Part shown: piece after piece, positions 12,119 through 24,010 of the stretch
How the letters are laid out: each line of letters opens with the position of its first letter
Numbering within the stretch: the first letter of the stretch is position 1
Assembly: GCA_026874595.1 (NCBI GenBank)
Contig: CM049320.1
Span: 9,365,464 to 9,429,463 of the forward strand
DNA from: Sipunculus nudus
Taxonomy: Eukaryota > Annelida > Sipuncula > Golfingiida > Sipunculidae
Reading direction: 5' to 3'
Length of the DNA stretch: 64,000 nt
Notes under the pieces: generated by a model
Database searches by the model: none
What the model was told of the DNA's origin: nothing
What the model saw: only the letters and a program-made list of their open reading frames with translations
Translations under genes and position numbers: made by a program

Positions 12119-13055
12119 AAAGAAATAAATATATATTACTTAATATATTCAGTTCCATGTATACATGTATATCAGAACCATTGATAACATATCTAAAAAT
12201 ATAGCAATCAATTTCGACTACATAAAAGAACTTGTTGATCTGTATTATTCTGCTAAAATTGTGAAACAGTTCAACTATATTCACCTCCTTATGCCAGTGA
12301 GATGTTATAACTCTAACAACAACAAGACAAGTAGAAGACAAAACACACATAAAATTACATAAAGAAACCACAAGTTTATAGAAACACATAGTTAACTTCC
12401 AAGACCTTAAAGGCAGTAAGTGCTGCTGAATACTAGAACAGAAAGAGTGCCTGTATAACTACATAACCATCATGAAATGACTTGCGTATGAAAACCATAA
12501 TTTTCCATTAAGTATGATTTTACTAAATACATTACATAAGTTCTCCGACTTACTATAAAATTGATGTACAATAAGAAGGACTTTCAAGGAATGTTAGATT
12601 CTACCATTAGGTATTTTTCATATCCCAGATGCATGTTTTTTTATAAATTTACTGGAGAAAGTGATTTTTATTTTTTTTAATATTCATATATGTACATCGC
12701 AACATCATAGTACTTCATCTAAACATGAAAAAAATGTTCAATACATACATTTACTTCAGTCTTGGAGTATTTTGTTAAGAATCCAACCAAAATTCATTTA
12801 TAAAAATGTAAATGGACTCTGACAATATCCCCAATTCTAGGTCAACATGGGAAAAAAGTATTGCAATGAATTACGAGCAGTAAATAAAACAAAAGGCAGT
12901 CTCTCATCCCAGTCTATTTATTTTTCAAAACAATATGTTCTAGGCATCGTTTTTATGGCTCGATGCAAGAGTTCTTATGTCCATTTACATAAGGGATAAT
13001 AAGCTGAAGAAGTACAATGCGCAAATATGTAGTTCCTTCAATACCTGTTGGAACA
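12119..13055. other. No gene recognised
   Basis: AT-rich sequence between two retroelements. Open frames on both strands at 12066-12389 overlap each other and show no protein motif. Confidence 0.5.
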
Positions 13056-13059
13056 TTTT

Positions 13060-15100
13060 TAAAATGAAATAAATTCATTGGTATATCTGTATTTTTTTTT
13101 TAATTCGACAAGGTTGAACATTTAAGGGCTTTTACTAGAGTCTATGTCAGAAAAATGCCTGCCTGTTACAGCCTCTGAAAACCGCGTGTTCGTACGCCCA
13201 GTTAATAAGTGTTCTTTCCGTGATCTGGTGAGATTTAATGGTCTTACACAGTCTATCAGAATTCGGGAAAGGCTTCTTCTAAAACAGGAATAGGAAAAGG
13301 CAGCTACACTGATATTCTAGTTTGGCATTAAACCTATTTGCAATATGACACCAATGTAGAGGTACATCCCTATTCAAATGTTTCCGAATGCGTTTTTTTT
13401 ATTTTTTCTAATGTATCAATGCCCCCTACATTGGATGATCATGAGCAAGGTTCAAAGTATCCAAGCGATAAGGCATGACTATTTGATGTACCGTTTTCCA
13501 TTTCTCACTTTCAGCGAGATAATCACGAGTCCATTTTCTGAATAGTAATCTGTATCCGTAATCTGTATAATAACATGTAGGACGTTCTTCAGATTGCTAT
13601 ACAAAACACGACTGATAAAATAGTTTTTTTTAATCTCTGAAACAGCATTTTGCATTCCAGCTATTTTTCCAGACAGGCTAAGTTGGTAACTGGAAGGTCT
13701 AGCATTCGCATCACTCGCTAATGAGTCACTGGAAATCTAACTAAGAGATACTATAAAGTCAGACTCCTTGTTTGAAGACACGGAAACTTCCTCGTTTTGA
13801 GGAACACTAATGTAAGAAAGCTTATATGATTGACCTACATTTATGAGCAATACGTCTACCACATGTAGACCTTACTCACGCTTCTCTTGGTCGACACTCT
13901 AATTTCTATGGGACATAAAGGTTTGTACTAAGTCTATGACAGCCTCTGCTTTTATACCATGGAAAGAAGCTCGAGTTGTAAAGCAGGCTGTAACAATACC
14001 CTTTAACTCCAATTTTATTAGCACCGCGTTCCATTGGGCACTTGGTTTATATAAAACCTGTGGCTCTACAGCTACTTTGTCTTCCGATAGGTCAATTCTA
14101 AAGGAAACCGAAATTGCCACTTACGGACAGGCTTTTTTCTTATCGCTACCGTTTTCTCATCTGACACAAGGGCCAATCAATGAAGCCCTTGTGTAACGGA
14201 ACTGTTACAGGGAGTAAACTCGAGGAGTACATCCCGGAGAAGTACATCTGCACCTGCGTTCGTGTCACAGGCAAAGAGAATAGTATAAACTAGTATTCTC
14301 AAAGAGACATCCCCTGTCATCATTAATGGTTTTAAATTATCTTGACTCTCAAGCTCATGGTTATGACCTGGGGAGAGTGGCTCACATAGCACTTGCGGCC
14401 TCTAACGCTGTGCATTTTGCATTTTAGCCTTTTAAGCCTCACAATGAACAATATCATTCCCCTCCTTTTTACAATAGAAACATGTCATCGGTCCTCACCA
14501 ACGAATCCCAGAATCTCTATTAACGGGAGAGTCCGGTTGATCTATACAGGGGGCTTGTAAATTGAAGACTCTAATGAAATGGCGGTACCAAGAGACAAAG
14601 GATTATCTATACGCGGACCTAGTCTTGAACTTTTGCGATCACTGTACTTTCTATACGTCACTTTGTGAGTTATGACATATTCATCTTTCAACTTGGTAGT
14701 CTCAACAAGAAACTCAACCAAACGTTCTTTAAGAAAACCTGACTGTCTTTGTGCAAATTGCGCGTAAATTCTTCCCAAATTCCAAATTTACTCTACTAAT
14801 TTAAACTTATCAAAACTGTTGTGTACCTGCAAGAAGCATACAATCTATCAAACAGGTATCCTTCTTTCTGGCCAATACAACCTCGATTTGATTTTCAGCC
14901 TTCTTAACTTGTCGCAATCTTAGTCTAGGGACCTGTGGTACCAACTCATTTGCATTCAGGACAGCATTTTTGACTATTTCATAATTTCTAAATTTTTAAT
15001 GATAACGCAAAACGTTGCAAAATTAAGGTCCATTGCTCTGTTGGTCATTTATCAGAGTCGGCGATCTTTTAAAATTTAGTGTAGTATTTTTAAACTCTCT
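13060..15100 (-). mobile_element. Ty3/Gypsy relic: gag, protease, integrase
   Basis: Read on the minus strand, 15000-14550 gives a SCAN-like gag (YEIVKNAVLNANELVPQVPR, then FLKERLVEFLVETTKLKDEY and VITHK). A zinc knuckle CFYCKKEGNDIVHC lies at 14482-14441. A protease-like stretch follows with DTNAGADVLLRDVLLEF at about 14268-14218, where the family has DTGA, so the active site is damaged. A linker with FTTRASFHGIKAEA marks the usual end of this module. From about 13560 to 13060 the sequence is integrase: WKTVHQIVMPYRLDTLNLAH, DHPM, and IDCV-like and TRFSEAV segments of the catalytic core. The RT and RNase H are missing, so the protease joins the integrase by a deletion near 13600. Stops and frameshifts are frequent. 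LTRs were not recognised. Confidence 0.85.
14441..14482 (-). mobile_element. Gypsy gag CCHC zinc knuckle
   Basis: CFYCKKEGNDIVHC keeps the C-x2-C-x3-G-N-x2-H-C skeleton with one position shortened compared with the usual C-x2-C-x4-H-x4-C. This is the nucleocapsid motif that binds the element's RNA. It lies between the gag core and the protease of the relic at 13060-15100. Confidence 0.7.
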
Positions 15101-15198
15101 TTTAAGAAAGGCTGGAAACGTCCAATTGGTACTAAGGCCCGCCAGATAACTGACAAGTAGCGCCCCCATTTTCATCTAGTTTTTCGCAAACTGTAAAG

Positions 15199-15600
15199 AT
15201 TTTTTTGGTGGATATAACCGCCTGCATTTTTAATGCTCTTTTATCTAATTATTAATCTAAGTATATACATCTACAGAGTTCCATTTCGGTTTAGGACTGT
15301 GTCACAGCGAGGTATCACTCGTTTCCTAACATATTTTTTTTGTAACCTGATATCACCCAGATTTGGTGTCTACCGCACCTGTGGGTCTTGGGTGTGTAAT
15401 CATACCCATTGCTGGGTCATAACACCCGAGGAACCCCTAATAGACGCATTTTTTGTGGAAGATACACGGTTATGGTGCAGAGCCTTCCCATTAAGCCTGC
15501 AGAGCGCTCATGGGACGAACGTAAAATTCTGACCGCTTCGGGTGAGATTTAAACTCAGGACCTCCCGCCTTTGAGTCCTGTGCTGTACCCCAGATAAAAA
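15199..15600 (-). mobile_element. tRNA-derived SINE, full-length-like copy
   Basis: On the minus strand the element starts near 15600 with a tRNA-like head: GCACAGGACTCAAAGGCGGG, then GAGTTTAAATCTC resembling a polymerase III B box. The body includes GGTGCGGTAGACACCAAATC and the 3' end is marked by a T run (AGATTTTTTTGG, plus strand) at about 15199. The body and tail align with a truncated copy at 39449-39659, which defines the repeat as a family. The plus-strand 99-codon frame here is a shadow. Confidence 0.7.
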
Positions 15601-17067
15601 AAAAAACGGCAAAGTTACTTGTTTTTCTTTTCTATTGCTGTGATTGTAATTGTTGGTTTTCTCTTCAAATTTGTAACTCTAACTTTAATTTTCAAACCCT
15701 AATTGAAACTACATTATTTTCTAACTATTATTTTCTACACACCACTTCTATTAGAACCATATTACTGGTTTTATTCTACCTCCTCCTTTGAGTCCTCAAA
15801 TGGTACTTTTCCAAATATCCTCTAATAAGGCTTTTCGAATATCTGGAACTTTAGAAGCGCATGCTATTCTTAAGAATTTTGCTACTTGTTCAAGTTTTTT
15901 TTTTCTAATATGATATATAGTCTTTCTATCTGAAGTTTAATTGTTCATTGAATGTTTTTTTTTGCATTTAATTGTGATTCCGACATTTTTCTGGTCACAT
16001 TTTGAATTTACATAAATGCACAAATATTAGCAAATTTTATTATGTACAAAATAATAACATCAAATGTCAAAATTACAAGAAAAGCTACAATGCCTTTTTT
16101 ATATTAATGATCGCCCAGTTGGTGTCATGAAACCGTCATTGGGCTCACGGATGTTAGGGTCTAGGGGAAAACATTTATCCAGTCTTCGGAAATATATACA
16201 CTCCAAAATAAAAAACATGGACAGTTTAACAGAATGATACGTGATTTAATTATTCAAACTAAAAACAAACGAAACCAGAGACGTGTGCTATAACAGGTTA
16301 ACATTAGATTATTTATGAAAAGTTTACATAACTGACCCCGCGTCCTTGCCTTTATTTCAGGTGCTGAGTGGTAGTAACGAATCTTCTTAAACATAAATCA
16401 TTACAAGCTTATGTGATAAGGGTAAACTAGGGAGCTAACTTACTTTAAACCTACGGTTTTATATTCATCCATGAATATTCAATTGTGGAAGTCTAGTGCT
16501 CTGAACTTCAATTACAGTTCCATGCGTCTATCGTTAATCATATGACAAATAATAAAACAAACAATGTATTCTATTTTATATTACTATAAATGAGAAGCCA
16601 AGGTAGCTATGAGTTGAAATGTTGTTTATATCAGAGATCTTCAAACCGAGTCCAGACAGAAACATAACATAAATGCCTCTGGCCAGATTTAGGTTTTCAT
16701 ATATTTAAATGTTACGCATAAACAGACTTAGGGCTTATGACACGACTTGACTTACATGACTTTAAAGGCTCAGGCGACAAAATATTCAGTACATTACAAG
16801 CTCTGTCCAGAAAAATGTTACGTGTAGGATATTAAAATTTTATTCTTCCTTTTAATAAATTTTCGGCTGTCAGACAAAACACCGTTATATACCTTCAAAT
16901 TTAGAAACAGTTACAGACGAAAATGTTTCTTCAGTACCGAAATAAAACATACAAGGCTATCAATAAGTGTCAATTGCACTGATGAGTTCTTAAACAATAC
17001 AAAAGCTGCATGTAGAAATGATCTACCATCAACAGTTTTTTTTTCCTTCTGTTTGTTTCACTTTCAG
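15601..17067. other. No gene recognised
   Basis: AT-rich sequence without recognisable coding or repeat content. Only short homopolymer runs stand out. Confidence 0.5.
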
Positions 17068-17152
17068 TGTAATTGAATTGTTTGAAAACAAATGGTATCG
17101 AGCGGGATCACAGCACATGGGCATCTCAGCTAAACCATGCAAAGTTTTGAAG
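17068..17152 (+). CDS. Possible internal exon, unassigned
   Basis: A strong acceptor, TTCCTTCTGTTTGTTTCACTTTCAG in two overlapping halves, ends at 17067, and a strong donor GTAAGAAT starts at 17153. The 85 bases between are open in one frame after the first base: VIELFENKWYRAGSQHMGIS then AKPCKVLK. It begins in phase 1 and ends in phase 0. No family was recognised and no neighbouring exon was found within several kilobases, so it may be an exon of a gene extending outside the window or a chance pairing of splice signals. Confidence 0.28.
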
Positions 17153-18340
17153 GTAAGAATTACTATGTTGTATTAATTTGTATTATATTTGACTGGTAAC
17201 CAGTGCAGTATATTAAGCACAGGCGAGATGTGATCAAATTCAGATACACTCTTGCCTCTTCATTTGCCCCTTGTTCTTTGGCCCACCACGCACCAATGAC
17301 AAAGTACCGATTTCCTCACTACTTATTTACTTCGTTCATTTTTTAGCCATCTGCCATATCCACCATCCACCAGGTGTTTTTTTTTTACCCAAATGAGACA
17401 CATTCCCTTGCATTTAGGCCAACTTCTTGATTTCAATTTAAGACAAATGGGGTATATTTCATCTAGCCGCGGTGTTATCGTTTGAGCTCAGCTGACCTGA
17501 CCAAGCTTATGGATCAAGTACCCGGTGCCTCTGATTAATTAATGACTTAACACCCTTAATTTTTTTGAAGACAGTTGTCATTAGCCGAGTGACCGGTGTT
17601 GATTACATACCTAGAGATGCATAGATAAGGGTAATTTAATTAGGTAAACCAGGTGAGTAGATTCGACATTGCATATCAAGTGTCCTGCCGAGTATTAGAG
17701 TTGTTGCAATTTTTTAATTTACATTTTGGTAAATATGTGTTATTTAGTATAATAATATTCAAGTGCAGTCTTCTTTGCATCAACTGTTATGTAATTCCTA
17801 ATCTGCTTAATATTGATAGGACTACGAGAGCACTGCTACATGTAGCATTAATTTGTTTGTTCATACACATATTTACGTCCAGTTAAAAAACCCTATATAA
17901 AGTGCCTTCGTTGAAGATTTTATTATATCCTCTCCTAATACGATCTAAATTAACTTTGACTAGTTGCTGTATGGTGCATATCACTGTAAAATCTGTCCGT
18001 TATGAAGTACATTCCAGAGGGAAAAGATTTAACAGTTGATAGCTATTGCTTTTTGGAATGATGTCGCCTAGTTGTAAAACCGTTAGGATTCCTGTTGAAG
18101 GGTATAGGTTCAAACATGAAAAAACCTGCAATCAAGAAATTTTATCAGTCTAGTTTATGTGACTAGAGCCACACTTTTGCTGTCATACTAAATAGGGTAT
18201 TTACTAGAAACAAAATATTCTCAACAATTTGTGTTCCTCCATTATATATACTTTGTTCAAATAGTGTTCTAGTTGACCAATTCCAGGTTAACGATCATAG
18301 GAGTTATTTATCAACCCCCTCTCTTTAAACAAGTTTTTTT
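17153..18340. other. No gene recognised
   Basis: AT-rich DNA. A 77-codon frame at 17653-17886 lacks family features and ends without a donor. Nothing else could be assigned. Confidence 0.45.
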
Positions 18341-18759
18341 TTAATTGATGTTTGCACGCCCTTGGAAGTATTCACTTGGTGCAACACAGTCTTGATCCCT
18401 ATTCCACCATTTATCTAAGTGTTCATAGGTTTTATGGAAATGTACCTTGTGTGCAAAAATTCACAAAGGTAACATATAGGGTGAGTATTGGTGTCTATTT
18501 TGTAATATTGTTTCCATTCGAAGTACTGGTTTTACAATGTTGCAATCGAATCCAGTTTTCTTAAATATGCTGCTAATTCAGAAGGGGATCTGTAATCCCT
18601 GATATCGATGAACGAGTGATGGGGTAGGTATTTCTTGTAATCAAGTCCACCTAAAACTATAGGCACCACGTTAAGCCCCAGTACACGCCACAATTTCTCT
18701 GTAGCATAATCCTTACAAATACTGATCTCGAAGGACAGGTAAAATTTATAGTTTAACAA
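18341..18759 (-). pseudogene. Alpha-1,3-fucosyltransferase (GT10) C-terminal pseudogene
   Basis: The minus strand encodes the donor-binding half of a GT10 fucosyltransferase, a Golgi enzyme that transfers fucose from GDP-fucose to glycans. YKFYLSFEISICKDYATEKL leads into WRVLGLNVVPIVLGGLDY, the family's signature, then HHSFIDIRDYRSPSELAAYL. A stop TAA at 18534-18532 sits where the family has tyrosine (L-stop-NQYFEWK). Reading continues through HPICYLCEFLHTR, and one frameshift near 18430-18437 moves the rest, KTYEHLDKWWNRDQDC to the terminal stop at 18341, into another frame. The N-terminal two thirds (cytosolic tail, signal anchor, stem, first catalytic half) are absent upstream and no acceptor is visible at 18759. 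It is therefore a truncated pseudogene, perhaps carried by a mobile element. Family assignment is secure. Confidence 0.88.
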
Positions 18760-19165
18760 AAATTATATGTATTTATGAATTATGTTTGTCATATTGTGAA
18801 CTCACCAATGCTTTATATCCTATCTAATTTTGTTATGAGGTAATGACATCATTTACCCGATGATTCCCTCACTTATTACATTAAGGCAACCAGTAGTGTC
18901 ATATTACCAGGTATGTATTATAATACCTAATACCAGGTATATATTGTAACGGGTGGCTGATATGTTTGAGCAATTTATTTGTATTTGTTCGAAAAAACAA
19001 TAAAACTTGAAAGAAATCAAATGAATATATATTTAATGAAAAGCAATGTTGTCCAGGTGTATATATTAAATATACTGTCAGGCTGTACATATTAACAGTG
19101 CATGGAAACTGATGTTTTCAGATCCTTTGTCATGTCAAGTTGAATAAACAGGATAATTAACCATG
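18760..19165. other. No gene recognised
   Basis: AT-rich sequence upstream of the fucosyltransferase fragment. It was checked for the missing GT10 N-terminal half and none was seen. Confidence 0.5.
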
Positions 19166-20335
19166 CAATATCATTACTCATTTCAATTAAACCCAGAAGG
19201 TCATGCTGACACCTCACCAATACAATACAACCAAGAAAATCTGTATGTCACCTCACCATGAAAATACAACCTAGAAATTATGTCTGACTTCTCCCCATTA
19301 CAATACAACCGAAAAAGTCTGGTTCATTCCTTACCCTTACACTTCAAACTAGAAGGTCAGGCTGACTCCTCACGGTGAAAATACAAGCCAGACGTCTGCT
19401 TGTCTCTTCATCTTTACAATACAACCCAAACAGTCTGGCTGACTCATAAACATTGCGATGCAGCCCAGAAAGCCTGGCTGACTCCACACCATGGAAATAA
19501 AACCCAGAGAGTTTTGCTGACTCCTCACCATTACAATACAAGCCAACAATCTGGCAGACTCCTCAACATTACGATGCAACGCAGAAAGTCAGACTGACCC
19601 CTCACCATTACAGTATAACCCACAGTCTGTCTGACTCCTCACCCTTACAATACAACCCATAAAGTCTGGACGAAACCTCACCATTATAATACAACCCAGA
19701 TAGTCTGACTAACACCTTACGATAACAATTATTAGTTTATTTATTTTATTTACATAATATTCATGAAGAGAAAAAAAACACTTGGCTAAAATTAAACTGG
19801 TTTACCTTAGTGTCAGATACCAATACGGTACTTTTGAGTAAAACATCACCATTACAATACACCGAAGAAAGTCTGGCTGATTCCGCACGATTACTATACA
19901 ACCCAGAAAGTCTGACTGACTCCCCACCATGAAAATACAAACCAGAAGGACTGGCTAACTCTCCACCTTAACAATACAACCCAGAAAGTTTGGCCGACTC
20001 CTCAGCATTACAATAGAGCCCAGAAAGTCTGGTTGACTCCTCAGGATTACAATACCAACTAGAAGGTCTGCCTGAATCCTCACCATAAAAATCCAACCCA
20101 GATTTCTCCTTGACTCCTATCCCTTGCAATAAAACCCAGAAAGCCAGGCTGACTTCTCACCATTAAAATACAACGCAGAGCGTCTGGCTGATTCCCATTG
20201 ATTAAAATACAAGCCTCACAGAAAATCTGTGCTGATTCCTTACCATTACAATACAGCCCAGAGAGGATGGCTACCTTTACAATACAACCCAGAAAGTCTG
20301 GCTGACTCTTTACCAATACAACTCCTGTCTTTGTA
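19166..20335. repeat. Minisatellite, ~39-42-bp unit, about 25 copies
   Basis: The unit reads approximately CTCACCATTACAATACAACC followed by CAGAAAGTCTGGCTGACTC. Two blocks, 19170-19730 and 19845-20330, are separated by about 115 bp of unrelated AT-rich sequence. Units vary in single bases and by 1-3 bp in length. Since many units are near 39 or 42 bp, minus-strand frames stay open and give a spurious repetitive peptide with ESARLSG. There is no CRISPR-like constant repeat/variable spacer pattern. Confidence 0.9.
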
Positions 20336-21129
20336 TCACTGGCAAGAAATACAGTTTTTTTACTGCTATTCCTAATGCTAATACCAAATCCCAAAAGCGT
20401 GCAATATTATTGTTTTTTTTCTGGAACTCCTGCCATTGTGTGATGTGTTTACACAATTTTGCATGTAACAAACTAGGTTCATGGAACGCGGGAATATTTT
20501 ACCTAAATGACCCGCGTGACAATAAGGTAGTTAACCGAAGAGCATCCATTGTGTCCAAGAGACAAAAAGTATAAGAAAAATTCCCATCATCTTGACGAAA
20601 AGGAGACCTATGTACACAATTTTTATTTTTTTATCAGCAAAACATTTAAGAAATGTAATCTTAACCTTCATAGCATTACAGTTTAATATCAAATAATATG
20701 TATATTTACCTGTACTTGTAACTGCTCAGGATTCATTAGGTTAAATCGGCAGTACTGATTAATCAAATTTGTTGTACTTTAAAACACTATAATATTCCTC
20801 ACGTCCAACGAAACTGTAGATATATATTTATTATTTCATGTTTATGTTTTCATTTTATGGGAAATCCTTTGACAAGAGACAAGAGCTATGCAGGACCTCG
20901 AGATTATACTAGTGTGTCTAACGAAATATCAGAATACATGCTGAATAAGCTATAATTCCTCAAATGTACCTTGTTTGTGAAAGTCTCATCCGGCAGTGGC
21001 AGAACGTAGAGGTTCATCTATTGTTCAATACTATATCCTCTACATACGGAATATACAACTGTTATTCCTAATTAATTAAATTAATTAAAAATTAATATGT
21101 GACTTCTTCTGGTCAATGAGTGATATCAA

Positions 21130-21192
<63 letters not shown>
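21130..21192. repeat. (TA)n microsatellite
   Basis: About 30 TA units with one interruption. Confidence 0.97.
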
Positions 21193-21197
<5 letters not shown>

Positions 21198-21599
21198 TGT
21201 TCTAATGTGAGACCGACCAGGAGTGGTAAGTCAAACAGATTGAGAGACTCTGAAAACTCATTATACTTAATAAAGTAGTTACATTTAAAATAGGAAAAAC
21301 ATACAAACGAGACAAAAACAATATTAACTCAATTCGGATGATGTTAGGCATTGCATATAACTCAGGATCAACTTTCTTGATATTGCAAACCTCCCGCATA
21401 AGCCATGGAAATGTTTCTTTTGGGTAGAATTAGTTAGGTTCAGTTAGCTACATAAAGACCATAAGTTTATAAAAGACAAAGAGAGGTTGTAATTTTGTGC
21501 CCTTATCATTTGATATAAAATTATCAAGTGTTGATGACTCACCTGATCTGCCGACCCTGCACCCCTTGTCGCAAGAGTTTTGCTACGGCAAAATAAATG

Positions 21600-21603
<4 letters not shown>

Positions 21604-21648
<45 letters not shown>

Positions 21649-21657
21649 ATGTGTGTA
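21604..21657. repeat. (TA)n(TG)n microsatellite
   Basis: TA units pass directly into TG units. Confidence 0.97.
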
Positions 21658-22894
21658 TAGCATTGAATAGCTTAACAGAATAATAATATTGAAATTCACC
21701 GATAAGAGATCTCATCGATGACTATTGCTGCCTTCTAATGATCAACTGTACGATTGTCGGCCACTTCCTTGTTGTGTGTCTTTATTGAGTAGTATCATAA
21801 AATGCGATACAATCGGTTAAATTGCGTAGGGACGCTTTGATATCAATGTTATGGACATTGCGATCTTTATTGCTCTGCATTAGATAAATATCTTGACAAG
21901 ATCTTTGCCAGGACATATTGGTAAAAGGTAATATAGTGCTTGGTGCTCAGATAAATGCCATGGTTACACCAACATATTAGAAAGAGAAAAAGCCTTTAAC
22001 GTCAACGTAATAATTAAATCTTGAATAACAATTGAAAATATTTTTTTTTCCAAGTTTCACGATGACCAAGTCGCCAAGATTTCAGTGTCTTACCCGCCAA
22101 CCCTGTATATACGCAAAATTTAATAATTAAAACTGAACCTTTTAGTACTTTTATTGTCAACAAAATACATTCTCTATTTATACTGTTTTTAAGTCTATTT
22201 TTACTGTTTCAACGAATTTTACGGATAAAAGGATATCGGTCAGGGTCTGTATGATAAAATGGACCGACAGATCGGTATATTTCAAGATGTGCTGCTTGAA
22301 TACAACAAAGGAGCAGGCAATAGAACCGGATGTACTAAGCTAAAATATTTTTTTCGGAATTAATTGGGAGCGTTTGGTTTTGCAGATAATATTAAGATTA
22401 GGTGGTTCAAGTCAGACCCTTCTTCAAATCATTTAGATTCCAGAGACCATAACAGCTATTAAAGTTAAATGCAAAACATTACCCGATCATTTGTGTATTA
22501 GCAATAAATTCTGTAAAGAACTATGTAAAACGTGGATGGCAAGGACGCATTGAAATGTGCCGTCAGGGCTTCGCTTCCGCTCCACAGGAAAATATTGAGG
22601 CCCATCATGCTCCTCATCCAAACTCACAAAAAGAATAACATCCTTACACCAACTCTCACAACCTCCATCACATTTTCCTCCCCCTTCTCAACGGTTTTGA
22701 GCGTTCTGTAATCCCCCGTTAATCATGATTTTCAGTTATATATATGTGACATAAAATATGATAAGTGACTTCCATTCACACGAAACATTCACAGAAAGAT
22801 TCCATTTTAACACACAATAATAATACGAATGCCTAAAATAATGGGAGGGAGCAAAAACATGGACTCGAATGAACATGGCTGAATGCTGAAATAA

Positions 22895-23125
22895 TAGGGC
22901 CTGGGCAGTCGTGGGGACAAACGCTTGGCTCTCTCCGCTGGCGACCCGGGTTCGATCCCCGGCGTGCTGAGAGTGGGTTGTAGTAGTCCAAGGCCAGCGG
23001 TCTTCTCCGGGTTCCCTGGTTTCCTCCACCTATACCGAACGCCGAAATCTGAGCCATGGAGAGTGCCGTGATTAGTTATAACAACTATTTGTACAATCCA
23101 TGTAAAATAAATAAGTTCATATTTA
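22895..23125 (+). mobile_element. tRNA-derived SINE with conserved central domain
   Basis: The head has tRNA-like promoter boxes: an A-box-like TGGGCAGTCGTGG near 22902 and a near-perfect B box GGTTCGATCCC at 22949-22959. The middle holds GTCTTCTCCGGGTTCCCTGG followed by TTTCCTCCACC, resembling a central domain shared by SINEs across metazoans. The 3' end, TGTAAAATAAATAAGTTC, looks like a LINE-derived tail. This is not a functional tRNA gene because the acceptor stem does not pair and the sequence runs on into the SINE body. The family differs from the SINE at 15.2-15.6 kb. The name of the central domain is not certain from memory. Confidence 0.8.
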
Positions 23126-23735
23126 AAATAATTAAAGTAGAGGTTATCCTAATGTAATTATCTATTTCGGTTGAAAAGACCATCCTTGATTAAAATATTG
23201 AAACTTTTTGCAATATATATATGGACCAGCACTTTATAATCTAGGCATTTAAGAATGATATTTTTTGCGATAAAGTACCATTGTTTACATGCATGTGGTA
23301 CCTTCTAGTTAATCACTTGACACTTCTATCATAAAAAAACCAAAACCACATAATATTAGCCTGCTCATGATAACATTAAAAAAATTGCCACCCCGGGTGG
23401 TACCGGTGACCCCCTCTGCCTGATTGCCTTAATAGCAGTTATATAGGAAATAAGGCACATATATGTGATTTTTTTAAAATTAACCAATAGACCTATTTAA
23501 AAAAAATTATCGGGCCTTCAGTCACCCGGAGACCTATCCATCCATTAACTGGTGCGGAACTTAAAAGATTCCTGAAATCCACATCAGATGAGTCTTCCCT
23601 CTCCAGGCCCCAAAAGTTATATGCAGTCTAATGTTTAATACCAGATAGAGAAGGATGCATGGGGCTTTTGACCCCTATATGTGAGGCCTCAGGAAAAAAA
23701 GAGATGTGTGCATACTTGAGCTTCATATTCCAGCC
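23126..23735. other. No gene recognised
   Basis: AT-rich sequence after the SINE. A GC-rich near-palindrome CCACCCCGGGTGG lies at about 23389-23401. Confidence 0.45.
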
Positions 23736-23942
23736 CCTACTCACCGCTATTGTCATAATCTACAAACTTTACCATTAGACCTCTACCCCTGCAGTCCTAT
23801 TATTATCATTTTGATTATTTATAATATGACTTTTATTATTATCATGGGGCCTCTTAGACTCCCTCCAGTCCTATCTTATTATAAAAATGGGGTTCAAGTC
23901 TCCAGTTTATCATAATTATCATGGTATCAGGACCTCCAGTGA

Positions 23943-23986
<44 letters not shown>

Positions 23987-24010
23987 TATTATTATTATCA
24001 TTATTATTAT
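23943..24010. repeat. (ATT)n microsatellite
   Basis: More than 15 ATT units with small interruptions. Confidence 0.95.

Larger units (their letters stand above)
20336..22890. other. No gene recognised; contains TA repeats
   Basis: AT-rich DNA with two dinucleotide arrays listed separately. A plus-strand stretch around 22255-22340 is open (MDRQIGIFQDVLLEY) but matches no family known to me. Confidence 0.45.

Noticed and set aside
12066-12389. 107-codon minus-strand frame near the LINE 5' end
   Set aside because: Overlaps the real LINE start (MSNTDILSLNARG) in another frame and shows no motif.
15233-15532. 99-codon plus-strand frame
   Set aside because: Lies inside a SINE read on the other strand.
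19166-20335. CRISPR-like array
   Set aside because: Whole units vary gradually; there are no constant repeats with unrelated spacers, and the surrounding DNA is animal.
22898-22972. tRNA gene
   Set aside because: The B box is good, but the acceptor stem does not pair and the sequence continues into a SINE body with a LINE-like tail.
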